Assembly (NCBI GenBank): GCA_007125545.1
Contig: SLDA01000240.1
Coordinates: 1 to 50,967, forward strand
From: Thermoflexales bacterium
GTDB lineage: Bacteria; Chloroflexota; Anaerolineae; B4-G1; SLSP01
Length of the DNA stretch: 50,967 bases
Direction of reading: 5' to 3'
Shown here: piece by piece, positions 43,902 to 50,967 of the stretch
How positions within the stretch are numbered: position 1 is the stretch's first letter
How the letters are laid out: each line of letters opens with the position of its first letter
Notes under the pieces: model-generated
The model's database searches: none
Told to the model about the DNA's origin: nothing
Seen by the model: only the letters and a program-made list of their open reading frames with translations
Translations under genes and position numbers: made by a program

Positions 43902-45374
43902 CTACGGTGCCAACCCCAGTCGCTCGAACTGCTCGGCAGGGGCGTCGTTGGCCTTCATCAGCTTGATCAGCAGTGCAACCATCCGCGCCTCGATCTCGAC
44001 GTTACGAATAGGATGCTCCTGCTTGGGGTCTGCCTCCAGATCGAAGAGCATCGTGCCAAAGCGGTGGACGTCGCGCCACGAACCACTGCCGCGCGCCGGG
44101 ATTTTCATCGTCTTGCAGCCCTTGGTGAACATAAAAGGCGCGGCCAGCTCGATATCCTGTAACTCCTCGACGTCGAAGGTATGATGCATATGCGTCGGCA
44201 TCAGCGTGTATTCGTAGAGTGGCCCATTCTCTTCTCGTATAGGCGCACGCATATAGACATAGCGACCATCGGTCACGTTGACGTGCCCACCGTGCAAACC
44301 GAAAAGCATCCCCTCACGGAGTGCTTCCTCGGATGCGAGACTGTGCGTCAGCGGCAGGCCCTCCATATCGGGTGTCAGGGGGATACCGAAGAACTCCAGT
44401 AGCGTCGGGCCCCAGTCGATATTCTGCACGAGGGCGGCGCTGCGCTCGCGCCTGCGACCGGTCCTGGGGTCCCAGAGGAAGAGCGGCGTGTGGGCTACCT
44501 CTCCGTAGAAGGGCTGCACGCACTTGGCCCACCAGTCATGCTCGCCAAGCAGAAAGCCGTGATCCGTGCACACAATCAGCAACGTGTCCTTCCACATATC
44601 CTGCTCATCCATCAGGTCCAGCACCTCGCCGAGATAAGTGTCGCACATACTGATCAAAGCTGCGTTCTGCATCCTCATATGCTCAACTTGCTCGGGAGTC
44701 TCGGTCACCTCGCTGTAAGGAGGCCAGTCGAAGTGCGGACCGTCATAGTCATGCGGGTAGAGGTCCTTGTAGTGTTGCTGAGTAAAATAGGGCTCGTGGG
44801 GATCGAAGGTCTCGATTTGTAGGAACCAGCGATCTTGATCGGCGTTCGTGCGCATGAACTCCAATCCCATTGCGAAGGTCTTGGCCTGGGGCTGATCCTT
44901 CTCTTCTTTCAAGTGACCGCGGTTAACCCAATCCTGGCGCCACGGCTGTCCAGAACGGGGACTGACACTCTCGGGAATCTCAGGATCGGCCACTTGGCCC
45001 TTCCAAGGATCGCCCTCCTGCCCACGGCTAATCTCCCAACTGCTGTAGCGCGTGTGGTACGTGCAGCCCCCCTCCTCCCAGTAATGGAGGTGATCGCTGA
45101 CGAGATGTGTATAGACCCCGCGCTCCTTCAGAATCTCGGGCACAGAGTCGTCGAAGGGCTCCAGCGGCCCCCAACTCCGATGCAGGAAGTTGTAGCGTCC
45201 CGTATGCAGCTCGCGACGACAGGGCATGCAGGGCATGCTGCCGACGTAGCTGTTATCGAAGGTCACGGTCCGCTCGTGGAGCCTTTCGAAATTGGGTGCG
45301 TGGACCCAGTCAGCACCGTAGGGCGGCAGCATGTGACGATTCAGAGAGTCGAACATAACCATTATGGCACGCAT
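43902..45374 (-). CDS. Sulfatase with CxPCR motif, cytoplasmic
   Basis: A 490-residue type I sulfatase. Seen: metal-binding MVMFDSLNRHMLPPYG; catalytic CMPCR (Cys49-Arg53) followed by RELHTGRYNF; the FDPHEPYF metal region; and VCTDHGFLLGEHDWWAK. The first Cys can be matured to formylglycine because the minimal maturation motif is Cys-x-Pro-x-Arg; having a second Cys instead of Ser or Ala is less common. It has no signal peptide and equals the other sulfatase of this cluster in length and in Cys position, although the sequences differ, so they probably cleave different sulfate positions. AAGGAGG five bases before the ATG gives a firm start. It is the first gene of the glycan cluster. I could not find a clear promoter just before it. 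Confidence 0.88.
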   Translation of the reverse strand: MRAIMVMFDSLNRHMLPPYGADWVHAPNFERLHERTVTFDNSYVGSMPCMPCRRELHTGRYNFLHRSWGPLEPFDDSVPEILKERGVYTHLVSDHLHYWEEGGCTYHTRYSSWEISRGQEGDPWKGQVADPEIPESVSPRSGQPWRQDWVNRGHLKEEKDQPQAKTFAMGLEFMRTNADQDRWFLQIETFDPHEPYFTQQHYKDLYPHDYDGPHFDWPPYSEVTETPEQVEHMRMQNAALISMCDTYLGEVLDLMDEQDMWKDTLLIVCTDHGFLLGEHDWWAKCVQPFYGEVAHTPLFLWDPRTGRRRERSAALVQNIDWGPTLLEFFGIPLTPDMEGLPLTHSLASEEALREGMLFGLHGGHVNVTDGRYVYMRAPIREENGPLYEYTLMPTHMHHTFDVEELQDIELAAPFMFTKGCKTMKIPARGSGSWRDVHRFGTMLFDLEADPKQEHPIRNVEIEARMVALLIKLMKANDAPAEQFERLGLAP

Positions 45375-45426
45375 GTAGTCCTCCTTGATTTCAAGTTGGT
45401 GTTTGGATACAAAGACAACACCTGAG

Positions 45427-45645
45427 TCAGACAGCCTTTGCCCGAGCGATCAGCTCCTCTTGTTCGATGGGAGCCAGATCAACGAAGCGTGCATTGAAGC
45501 CGGCGACACGAACCAACAGATCTTTGTGGTGCTCGGGGTGCACTTGGGCATCCCGCAAGGTCCTCGCGTCAAGTGCCGCCGGTTGAAGTTCCTGGCCACC
45601 GGCGGCGAAGAACGTCTCCACCAATTCCAGCAGCGTCTCAAGCAT
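45427..45645 (-). pseudogene. Orphan glycyl-radical domain (fragment or spare part)
   Basis: A 72-residue frame that matches only the C-terminal glycyl-radical domain of pyruvate formate-lyase-type enzymes. Seen: LVETFFAAGGQELQPAALDA, TLRDAQVHPEHHKDLLVRV, then the radical-Gly loop RVAGFNARFVDL and a final IEQEELIARAKA. In complete enzymes this is preceded by some 700 residues with the catalytic Cys; here the frame closes at a TGA about 30 codons upstream of the ATG, and no related sequence is visible there. It is either the relic of a deleted gene or a stand-alone spare part like YfiD/GrcA, which restores damaged pyruvate formate-lyase; GrcA is longer (about 127 residues). No activase gene is in the window. 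Only a weak GAGG stands before the ATG. Confidence 0.6.
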
Positions 45646-45765
45646 CTCGGGTCGCCTCGCACCTCGAATCGTGAATTCATCATACCACCGAGAGGCCTTT
45701 TCGCCTACAGATCGACGAGGGTATCATTCTGTCTTGCTGAGCGAGGCGCTCCGAGGTCGGCTGTA

Positions 45766-45790
45766 GGCCAGCGCACTGTGCTGGTCTTTT
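45766..45790 (+). terminator. Stem-loop with T-run upstream of the ferredoxin gene
   Basis: GGCCAGCG (45766-45773) pairs with TGCTGGTC (45779-45786), including two G-T pairs, over a five-base loop and is followed by TTTT. It may insulate the ferredoxin/oxidoreductase operon from upstream transcription. The rest of 45646-45850 holds no gene. Confidence 0.4.
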
Positions 45791-45850
45791 AGTACAGTTC
45801 ACAGTAAGATTGCCGGGGCAACAGAATATCCAGAGGAGCTGAATCCGACT

Positions 45851-46357
45851 ATGAACCTGAATCTCAACCAGAAGCCTGTGCCTCCGAAGCGATCAGGCGT
45901 TATCGCCGTGGACAGAGAGCACTGCCTCGCGTGCCGTGAGTGCGAAGTGGCCTGTTCGCTCTATCACGAGGGGGAATGCAATCCGTATCTATCGCGCATC
46001 CGCATCGAGTTCAGCGACTTCGACCCGGGCGCGCCTTCCATCTTGGTCTGCAAGCAATGCGATTGGCCCGCCTGCGCCTTCGCCTGCGCCGCACTGTGGG
46101 ATGAACCAGCCCTGCATATCGACCCGGAATCCGGCGCTCGCACGATCGATCCCGAGCTGTGTCGCGGCTGTGGAGCCTGCTTGCGTGCCTGTCCCCTGAC
46201 ACCTGAGCGCACTGTTATCGGCATCGACAATCGCGAGCGACGCCCCTTGTACTTCAAGTGCGATCTGTGTAACGGACGTACTGAAGGGCCGGCGTGTGTG
46301 CAGATATGTCCAGGAGAGGCGCTGACCTTCATCCCGGCAGAAAAGCGGCGGAGGTAG
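45851..46357 (+). CDS. Four-cluster ferredoxin subunit for aldehyde ferredoxin oxidoreductase
   Basis: A 168-residue electron-transfer protein of the HycB/AorB-like type. Seen: four cysteine quartets, each able to hold a [4Fe-4S] cluster: CLACRECEVAC; CKQCDWPACAFAC; CRGCGACLRACPL; and CDLCNG with CVQICPG. That is 16 ligand cysteines. It lacks a signal peptide and membrane segments. It ends five bases before the aldehyde ferredoxin oxidoreductase gene, so it is the electron acceptor for that enzyme or links it to another redox partner. The ATG has GAGGAG upstream at a rather long spacing of about 12 bases. Family and partner are clear; its final electron acceptor is not. Confidence 0.9.
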   Translation: MNLNLNQKPVPPKRSGVIAVDREHCLACRECEVACSLYHEGECNPYLSRIRIEFSDFDPGAPSILVCKQCDWPACAFACAALWDEPALHIDPESGARTIDPELCRGCGACLRACPLTPERTVIGIDNRERRPLYFKCDLCNGRTEGPACVQICPGEALTFIPAEKRRR

Positions 46358-46362
46358 GCACC

Positions 46363-48342
46363 ATGACATACGGATGGACAGGGAAAATCCTACGCGTCGA
46401 TCTCACATCGGAGACCCTATCGACGATTGACACGGCACGCTACGTGCCCGACTTTGTGGGCGGGGTGGGCATTGCCGCCCGCATCGCCTGGGAAGAACTG
46501 GTACCTGGTATCGGTGCCTTCGACGAGGGAAATATCCTATTCCTTATGACCGGTCCCTTGACCGGTACGCTGGCATCGGGCGCGGGCCGGGTGGAGGTAC
46601 TGGGCATAGCTCCACAGCAGAATCCTGCAGTCTTCTCACGCTCCTCGATGGGAGGGCACTGGGGCGCCGAGCTCAAATATGCCGGCTTCGACGGTATCGT
46701 CATCCACGGAGAAGCCGCGCGGCCTGTCTACCTGTGGGTCTCGGACGGCAAGGCCGAGATCCGGGACGCATGCTCGACCGGCGCCAACGTCTGGGGCAAA
46801 GGTACTTATGGAACCACGGCAATCCTGCGTGGGATCCACGGGCCGCAGACGCGAGTCGTTGCCTGTGGACAGGCAGGCGAAGTGAGGTCCCGAATTGCCG
46901 TCATCCAGACGGAGACGGGTAATGCAGCCGGGCAGGGTGGTTTTGGCGGCGTGATGGGTGCCAAACGGCTCAAGGCCGTTGCGGTGCGCGGTACACAGGG
47001 CGTCAGAGTAGCCGATCCGCAGGGCTTGATGGATCTCTGCATGCACAGCAGCCGGGAGGGGCAGAGCCCCCATAGTGGGAACTATCGTAAGTGGATCGAG
47101 CAGAGGCAAGGCAAGGACGGGCCATCCCTGCGCCTGAAGAAGTGTGGCTTCTGCGCCACCCCATGCTCTTACGTCAACGCGGAGAATGCCGGACTCCCGA
47201 ACGGGCCGACTATTCCGAGTGTAGCGCTTCAGTGTTGGGGTTACGAGCGTCTGTCACGCGAGGCCGATGCGGTGATGCGCGCGATGACCAGTGACTACGG
47301 TCTCAACGGGTGGGAGATCTCCTACGGCATTATCCCCTGGTTACAGCTCTGCAAACAGCACGGGCTTGTAGACAGCATCGAGGGTTTCACGATCCCTATG
47401 CCTGAGAAACCCATTCTATATCGCCGGGACGCGATCCCTCCCTCGCCAGAGTTTCTTGAGATGTTGATCGGAAAGATCGCGCTTAGAGAGGGGGAGTTTG
47501 GTGATGCGCTGGCGGATGGCGCGTGCTATGCTGCGGAGCGGCTGTTCGATGGACAGGGCGCGCCCCTTCTCGACCGCATCTATCCCCGCCGAGCCGGGCA
47601 GACTTCCCACTGGACCGGACATTGGGGAACGGGCGGCAATATCTATTTCCCCCACTGGCTCGTTCCTATCTTACAGTGGTGCGTCGACACTCGCGATCCT
47701 GCAAGCGATTCGACCCATCAATGGGCGGAGCATGTCCTGCAATATGTCGCCGGAAATGCCGGACCGCGTCCTGGGCCGATCTCTGACGAACAGGCCCGGC
47801 ATGTATCCGCCACGGTCTATGGCCATCCCGATATCTGCGATCCGACGCTGACTTACGAGACGCCGGAGGTCAAGACGATACCGGCGCTATGGCATAGCCA
47901 TCGCGCCATGCTCGTCAATTCCCTCATCCTGTGCGATCGTGAGCACTCACGCATCTTCAGCATGTTGACCGAAGATCACGTGGCGGATACCAAGATTATG
48001 GCAAAGCTATTCCGTACGTGTACGGGGTTCGAGCTCAGTCAGGACGATCTGGACCGGGCGGGCGAACGCATCTGGAACCAACTCCGGGCCGTGGACGTGC
48101 GCAACTTTGGCCGAAACCGAACGGTCGATCTCTCCAGCCTCAACGCCTTCGTGTTCCCCGGGAAAGACGATGGCGTGGCACTTGATCAGGAGAGGTTCGT
48201 GGGCCTGCTGGACAACTACTACGAACGCAGCGGATGGGACCCGGCGACCGGGTGGCCCACCCGTGGGCGTCTTGAGGCACTGGGACTCGATGATGTCGGT
48301 GCCGAACTGACCGTGCCTGAAGAGGGGATAGTGACCGGATAG
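46363..48342 (+). CDS. aor: Aldehyde ferredoxin oxidoreductase (tungsten/molybdopterin)
   Basis: A 659-residue AOR-family enzyme that oxidises aldehydes to carboxylic acids, or runs in reverse, with a bis-pterin tungsten cofactor and one [4Fe-4S] cluster. Seen: the N-terminal domain MTYGWTGKILRVDLTSETL; VGGVGIAARI; GPLTGTLASGAGRVEV; SRSSMGGHWGAELKYAGFDG; GQGGFGGVMGAKRLKAVAVR; and the cluster ligands CGFCATPC (Cys261, Cys264, Cys268) with a later Cys in FRTCTGF. Length is normal (about 600-700). GGAGG eight bases upstream supports ATG 46363; a longer frame overlaps the ferredoxin gene. The pair AOR + ferredoxin is typical of anaerobes. Substrate sub-family (AOR, WOR or benzoyl-CoA-related) is undecided. 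Confidence 0.93.
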   Translation: MTYGWTGKILRVDLTSETLSTIDTARYVPDFVGGVGIAARIAWEELVPGIGAFDEGNILFLMTGPLTGTLASGAGRVEVLGIAPQQNPAVFSRSSMGGHWGAELKYAGFDGIVIHGEAARPVYLWVSDGKAEIRDACSTGANVWGKGTYGTTAILRGIHGPQTRVVACGQAGEVRSRIAVIQTETGNAAGQGGFGGVMGAKRLKAVAVRGTQGVRVADPQGLMDLCMHSSREGQSPHSGNYRKWIEQRQGKDGPSLRLKKCGFCATPCSYVNAENAGLPNGPTIPSVALQCWGYERLSREADAVMRAMTSDYGLNGWEISYGIIPWLQLCKQHGLVDSIEGFTIPMPEKPILYRRDAIPPSPEFLEMLIGKIALREGEFGDALADGACYAAERLFDGQGAPLLDRIYPRRAGQTSHWTGHWGTGGNIYFPHWLVPILQWCVDTRDPASDSTHQWAEHVLQYVAGNAGPRPGPISDEQARHVSATVYGHPDICDPTLTYETPEVKTIPALWHSHRAMLVNSLILCDREHSRIFSMLTEDHVADTKIMAKLFRTCTGFELSQDDLDRAGERIWNQLRAVDVRNFGRNRTVDLSSLNAFVFPGKDDGVALDQERFVGLLDNYYERSGWDPATGWPTRGRLEALGLDDVGAELTVPEEGIVTG

Positions 48343-48459
48343 GGCCCTTTTCATCTCAAACCTGCCGCTGATGTTCCAAAGCTGAATTTCTCCGTTCCGG
48401 GAGAAGAACCTGCACCTTCTTTATGAGAACCGTGCTAACGAATTCTCTATGAGAATAAG

Positions 48460-48526
48460 GATCGAGAGGTGGTGCGTAGCGATCGCCGTGATCATCCACG
48501 CTCCCCTCCAACACCACCTCTCGATC
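48460..48526. terminator. Inverted repeat between convergent genes
   Basis: A perfect 15-bp inverted repeat (48460-48474 with 48512-48526) encloses 37 bases, midway between the oxidoreductase and Gfo/Idh genes. The loop is long for an intrinsic terminator and there is no T-run, so it may be a transcript-end stem or a repeat element. The rest of the 233-base gap (48343-48575) shows no gene. Confidence 0.45.
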
Positions 48527-48575
48527 ACATCACTATCTCCGGATGCCGGATCCAGAGCGTCCTAGCTTGACAACG

Positions 48576-49625
48576 TCATACTTCAGGAACAGATACCTCT
48601 ACCTCGCGACCCGCAGCCGCCGAGTCAATCAGACCCTGGATGATCACATTGGTGATCAGCATCTCCTCGGCGGGGACAGGAGAGGGCGTTCCTTCCCAGA
48701 TAGCCTCGGCAAACGCCATGTTTTTGGCCAGGAAGAGATCCCCATCCTTACCGGCAGGCGCCGGTGTGATGTCTATGAGCCGATTGTAATCCTGAGTGAA
48801 GAGGGTCAACGGATTCATCTTTATGCCGGCCTTGGTGCCGAGCACGAGGGTGTGGCCCAAGGAGTCCATGTTCATGACCCAAGAAGTTTTGAAGACCAGG
48901 AATGCACCGTTCTCAAAGCGCACGGACGCCGCACCAAAGTCCTCAACTTCCAGAGCCTCCGGATCCCACTTCCAGCATCCCATCGCCTGGCTGGCGTACT
49001 TGGTACCCAGCATATTGTTGGCGATGCCTGACACCGCCACGGGCTTCGGGTGTCCCATAAGATGCAGCGCCTCATCCAAGGCATAGACGCCGATATCAGC
49101 AGTGGTCCCGATGCCGCCGGTCTCCTTGGCGAGGAAGCTTCCACCGGGGATACCACAGCGGCGACAGGCCACTGCTTCCGCATAGTAGATGTCGCCCAAA
49201 GTCCCGGCATCGACGATGCTCTTCGCGGTCATGCGCGCAGAGCCAAAGCGGGGCTGGACGCCGACCATCAGGACGAGTCCAGTTTCGTGCACTGCCTTCG
49301 TCATCGCTGCAGCATCGACGAGTGTGGCGGCCATAGGCTTCTCGACCAGCACATGCTTGCCTGCGTGGAGCGCGTCCACCGCAGGGTCTTTGTGGGCCTG
49401 GTTCCACGTGCAGATGTTCACAGCCTCGATTTCGTCCATCTCAAGGATGTCGTGGTAATCCGTGAATACATGAGGAACGCCGAACTCCTTCGCCGTTCGC
49501 TGTGCCTTCTCCTCGACGATATCGCAGACAGCGACAACCTCAATCTGTTCTGTCTTGGCGAGGGCACGCATGTGCACCTGGGCAATGCCACCGGTTCCAA
49601 TCAGCCCGATTTTAAGCCGTTTCAT
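48576..49625 (-). CDS. Gfo/Idh/MocA-family NAD(P)-dependent oxidoreductase
   Basis: A 349-residue dehydrogenase acting on sugars or cyclitols. Seen: the nucleotide-binding KIGLIGTGGIAQVHMRAL, VVAVCDIVEEKAQRTAKEF, the catalytic Lys in HVLVEKPMAATL, and the C-terminal domain with DIGVYALDEALHLMG, where the His/Asp of the family sit. Substrate is unknown; family members act on myo-inositol, glucose-fructose, 1,5-anhydro-fructose and sugars bound to nucleotides. The start is ATG 49625 with GGAG four bases upstream; a TTG one codon earlier is possible. It is monocistronic here, and the nearby glycan cluster makes a sugar substrate plausible. Length is normal. Confidence 0.87.
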   Translation of the reverse strand: MKRLKIGLIGTGGIAQVHMRALAKTEQIEVVAVCDIVEEKAQRTAKEFGVPHVFTDYHDILEMDEIEAVNICTWNQAHKDPAVDALHAGKHVLVEKPMAATLVDAAAMTKAVHETGLVLMVGVQPRFGSARMTAKSIVDAGTLGDIYYAEAVACRRCGIPGGSFLAKETGGIGTTADIGVYALDEALHLMGHPKPVAVSGIANNMLGTKYASQAMGCWKWDPEALEVEDFGAASVRFENGAFLVFKTSWVMNMDSLGHTLVLGTKAGIKMNPLTLFTQDYNRLIDITPAPAGKDGDLFLAKNMAFAEAIWEGTPSPVPAEEMLITNVIIQGLIDSAAAGREVEVSVPEV

Positions 49626-49654
49626 CAATCTCCTACCCTTTCTGAAATATGATT

Positions 49655-49681
49655 AGAATACAACGAGAAGCGAGGCGTCAA
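49655..49681 (-). promoter_or_regulatory. Possible promoter of the Gfo/Idh gene
   Basis: On the minus strand TTGACG (49676-49681) and TATTCT (49655-49660) are 15 bases apart, slightly short of the optimum. They lie about 30 bases before the start codon. Confidence 0.4.
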
Positions 49682-49965
49682 AGCCTGATACTCATTTACT
49701 CATGCAGGTCGTTCGCCACCCATAGAGCACGCCGTCGGGATTGCACAGACCCTCTCAGCTCCTAGCACCTTGAGAGCCGCGACAAGCGTGCTGCATTGCG
49801 GGGCGACCACCTCAGCCAATAAAGTGTTTCTCGCCCGGCCTCATTACACATCATATGCCTGTGAGGGTAGGCGTCAAGAGATCCCCCGCTCCAAGCAGCC
49901 ACCTCCGCCTCCGGCGGTGGAGTGCATTTCGTCTTCGGGGCAGAGTCGCAGTTTTGGCAGTGACG

Positions 49966-50148
49966 AAAATGGGTTTGTTTCGTAATGGGGGTTTGTGGCG
50001 GGACGACTGTGTCCCAAAATGGGTTTGTTTCGTAATGGGAGATCGTGACGGGAGATCGTGCCCCAAAATGGGTTTGTTTCGTTCTGGGAGTTTGTGGCGG
50101 GACGGCAGCGCCGGAAGCCCGGCGGACGAAAATGGGTTTGTTTCGTAA
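49966..50148. repeat. Four spaced copies of a 24-base direct repeat
   Basis: The unit AAAATGGGTTTGTTTCGT plus (A/T)(A/C)TGGG starts at 49966, 50016, 50065 and 50129. The first 18 bases are identical in all four copies; the last six are complete in copies 1 and 2, changed in copy 3 and replaced in copy 4. Spacers of 26, 25 and 40 bases are related to each other: two begin with GTTTGTGGCGGGACG (49991 and 50090) and each can fold a short G/C stem. Shared spacer sequence and non-palindromic units speak against CRISPR; no cas gene is near. Confidence 0.85.
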
Positions 50149-50416
50149 AAACGGTTTAGATCCACCCGCAAGCGGACTACGGGCGGAGAAGGGGGAGCTT
50201 GTCTTCGCCACTTGTAACCGGGAGCCGCTGCGGATGGGATATAGGTTGTCACGGGTCGGCCCTCCTGGTGGGTACTGTTGATTCTATTGTAGGGAGGATT
50301 CGGGGCGACTTCAACAGAGCAGGGTGGGCAATGTGTGCGTCAGTTTTCCTCAACCGCGTGGCCCTGCTCGTGACAGTAGTGGTGCACTGCGCACATCCCG
50401 GGTCGAGTCGGGCCTC

Positions 50417-50434
50417 GCAAGCAAGGCTGCTTGC
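50417..50434. repeat. REP-like hairpin followed by CTACG
   Basis: GCAAGCA (50417-50423) pairs with TGCTTGC (50428-50434) across AGGC and is followed by GCTACG. The same 3' flank (CTACG) follows the second hairpin at 50601-50638. Confidence 0.45.
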
Positions 50435-50600
50435 GCTACGACGGGCGGGCGCATCAGGTAGTGCAAACCGGGCTGGTGGCACAGCTTGGGAGGGTCGCGA
50501 GGCTGGACCGCGCGCGGGATCGGCTTTTTGAGCACGGGTGATGCGGAAATCTGCCGTGCAGCCGGTTGGGTAATCTATGCTGGGGTTGGGTGCGAACTAC

Positions 50601-50638
50601 CCGCGGAGGCAAGTCTTGTCGACGACTTGCCCCTACGG
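50601..50638. repeat. Imperfect 15-bp inverted repeat, REP/MITE-like
   Basis: The arms 50601-50615 and 50624-50638 match at 12 of 15 positions, with a perfect inner GGCAAGTC/GACTTGCC stem and an eight-base loop. The right arm ends CCCCTACGG, a form seen in intergenic repeat hairpins of many G+C-rich bacteria (from memory, unchecked). Confidence 0.5.
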
Positions 50639-50672
50639 TGAGATGTATCCGGCGGTGGCGCGCTCCGGATCA

Positions 50673-50963
50673 GACGGTATACTCGAGGATGGACGCTACG
50701 AAAACGATTCCGGCATAAGCTGGAGCAGATCGGAAAATGGAGATAGGTATGAAGGAGAGTGGAAATAATGTCTCAAGCACGGTTAAGGAACTGATATTTT
50801 TGCCAATGGAGATGTATATACAGGTGAATATAAAGATGGAAAGCCTGATGGAAAGGGCTAGTACACTTGGAAAAATGAATCCTTTTATATAGGTGAATTT
50901 AAAAATGGTTTGAAGCATGGTAAAGGCTGATGGAAAAGCGGTAAAGGGCCTCAATGCAATTAA
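50673..50963 (+). pseudogene. Decayed MORN-repeat gene
   Basis: One continuous frame spells degenerate MORN repeats: ENGDRYEGEWK; ANGDVYTGEYKDGKPDGKG; then YTWKNESFYIGEFKNGLKHG and KG. It is interrupted by TAA (50766), TAA (50784), TAG (50859), TGA (50928) and TAA (50961). Two of these stand directly after a GKG where MORN repeats continue with an ordinary residue, so the frame itself is conserved but the gene is dead. MORN repeats bind membranes or act as scaffolds. The DNA is visibly A+T-rich, unlike all genes of the window, which suggests acquisition from another source followed by decay. The upstream start is not recognisable. Confidence 0.75.
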
Positions 50964-50967
50964 TACG

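Larger units (their letters stand above)
49682..50672. other. Gene-free kilobase with repeats
   Basis: No frame here resembles a protein; the apparent long frames at 49762-50281 on both strands are artefacts of direct repeats. The region holds the spaced 24-base repeats (49966-50148), and two REP-like hairpins (50417-50434 and 50601-50638), with low-complexity G-rich DNA between them. I see no tRNA, transposase or terminal inverted repeats. Confidence 0.6.

Noticed and set aside
49966-50148. CRISPR array (24-base repeats, ~25-base spacers)
   Set aside because: Only four units, unequal period, spacers similar to one another, no repeat palindrome, no cas genes.
49762-50281. Protein-coding frames of 130-150 codons on either strand
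   Set aside because: They are translations of the direct repeats (recurring words such as NKPIF, TKQTHF, ETNPF), overlap on both strands and lack ribosome sites.
50673-50963. Stop-codon reassignment in the MORN frame
   Set aside because: TAA, TAG and TGA all occur, while ordinary genes in the window use these codons as stops; decay is simpler.

Overview
The window is a G+C-rich bacterial chromosome segment with 36 recognisable protein-coding genes or fragments, one decayed gene, two strong candidates for structured RNA, and several clear promoters and terminators. The gene content suggests an anaerobic or microaerobic Chloroflexota-type bacterium (inference, no marker gene available): RNase J, a pyrophosphate-type phosphofructokinase, a thioredoxin-VKOR fusion, a tungsten-type aldehyde ferredoxin oxidoreductase, an orphan glycyl-radical domain, and cytoplasmic glycan-degrading enzymes. 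There are no rRNA, recognisable tRNA, transposase, phage or CRISPR genes.

Layout. 1-431: 5' part of RNase J. 787-3521 (minus): a compact glycosyltransferase (TIGR04283 type) - radical SAM/SPASM - methyltransferase cluster whose product is unknown. 3784-8102 (plus): a clan GH-A glycosidase, a secreted thioredoxin-VKOR disulfide enzyme and a UroD-family protein, mostly with their own promoters. 8250-10119 (minus): a methyltransferase and a SpoU/TrmH RNA methylase. 10417-11706: PPi-type phosphofructokinase, closed by a bidirectional terminator. 11765-16922 (minus): SRPBCC protein, zinc alcohol dehydrogenase, xylulokinase, and a membrane-fused spermidine-synthase-like protein in one direction. 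17064-22616 (plus): gltX with a terminator-bearing leader, a candidate free-standing structured RNA just downstream, then an apparently leaderless flippase-like gene, a CDP-paratose 2-epimerase and a GT4 glycosyltransferase, suggesting surface-glycan synthesis.

22757-35207 (minus) is a 12.5 kb efflux island. A MarR repressor with two tandem palindromic operators heads three ABC half-exporters. Two of these have exactly the complementary motif defects of a heterodimeric exporter; the third looks homodimeric. A MacB-like set follows with its own promoter: lipoprotein adaptor, large FtsX-type permease and two ATPases, one carrying a C-terminal AbrB-like domain.

35388-45374 (minus) is a glycan-catabolic cluster: sulfatase, DUF4037 protein, GH36 alpha-galactosidase-type enzyme, GH116 beta-glucosidase-type enzyme, second sulfatase, and a DapA/N-acetylneuraminate-lyase-family aldolase. 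None has a visible signal peptide, so it probably works on imported oligosaccharides. Next to it lie an orphan glycyl-radical domain (45427-45645), a divergent 4-cluster ferredoxin plus aldehyde ferredoxin oxidoreductase operon, and a Gfo/Idh/MocA oxidoreductase. The last 1.3 kb is non-coding or decayed: spaced direct repeats, REP-like hairpins, and an A+T-rich MORN-repeat relic with stops of all three kinds.

Most recognisable promoters are sigma70-like with an extended -10 (TGn before the hexamer). Ordinary genes generally have strong GGAGG-type ribosome binding sites.
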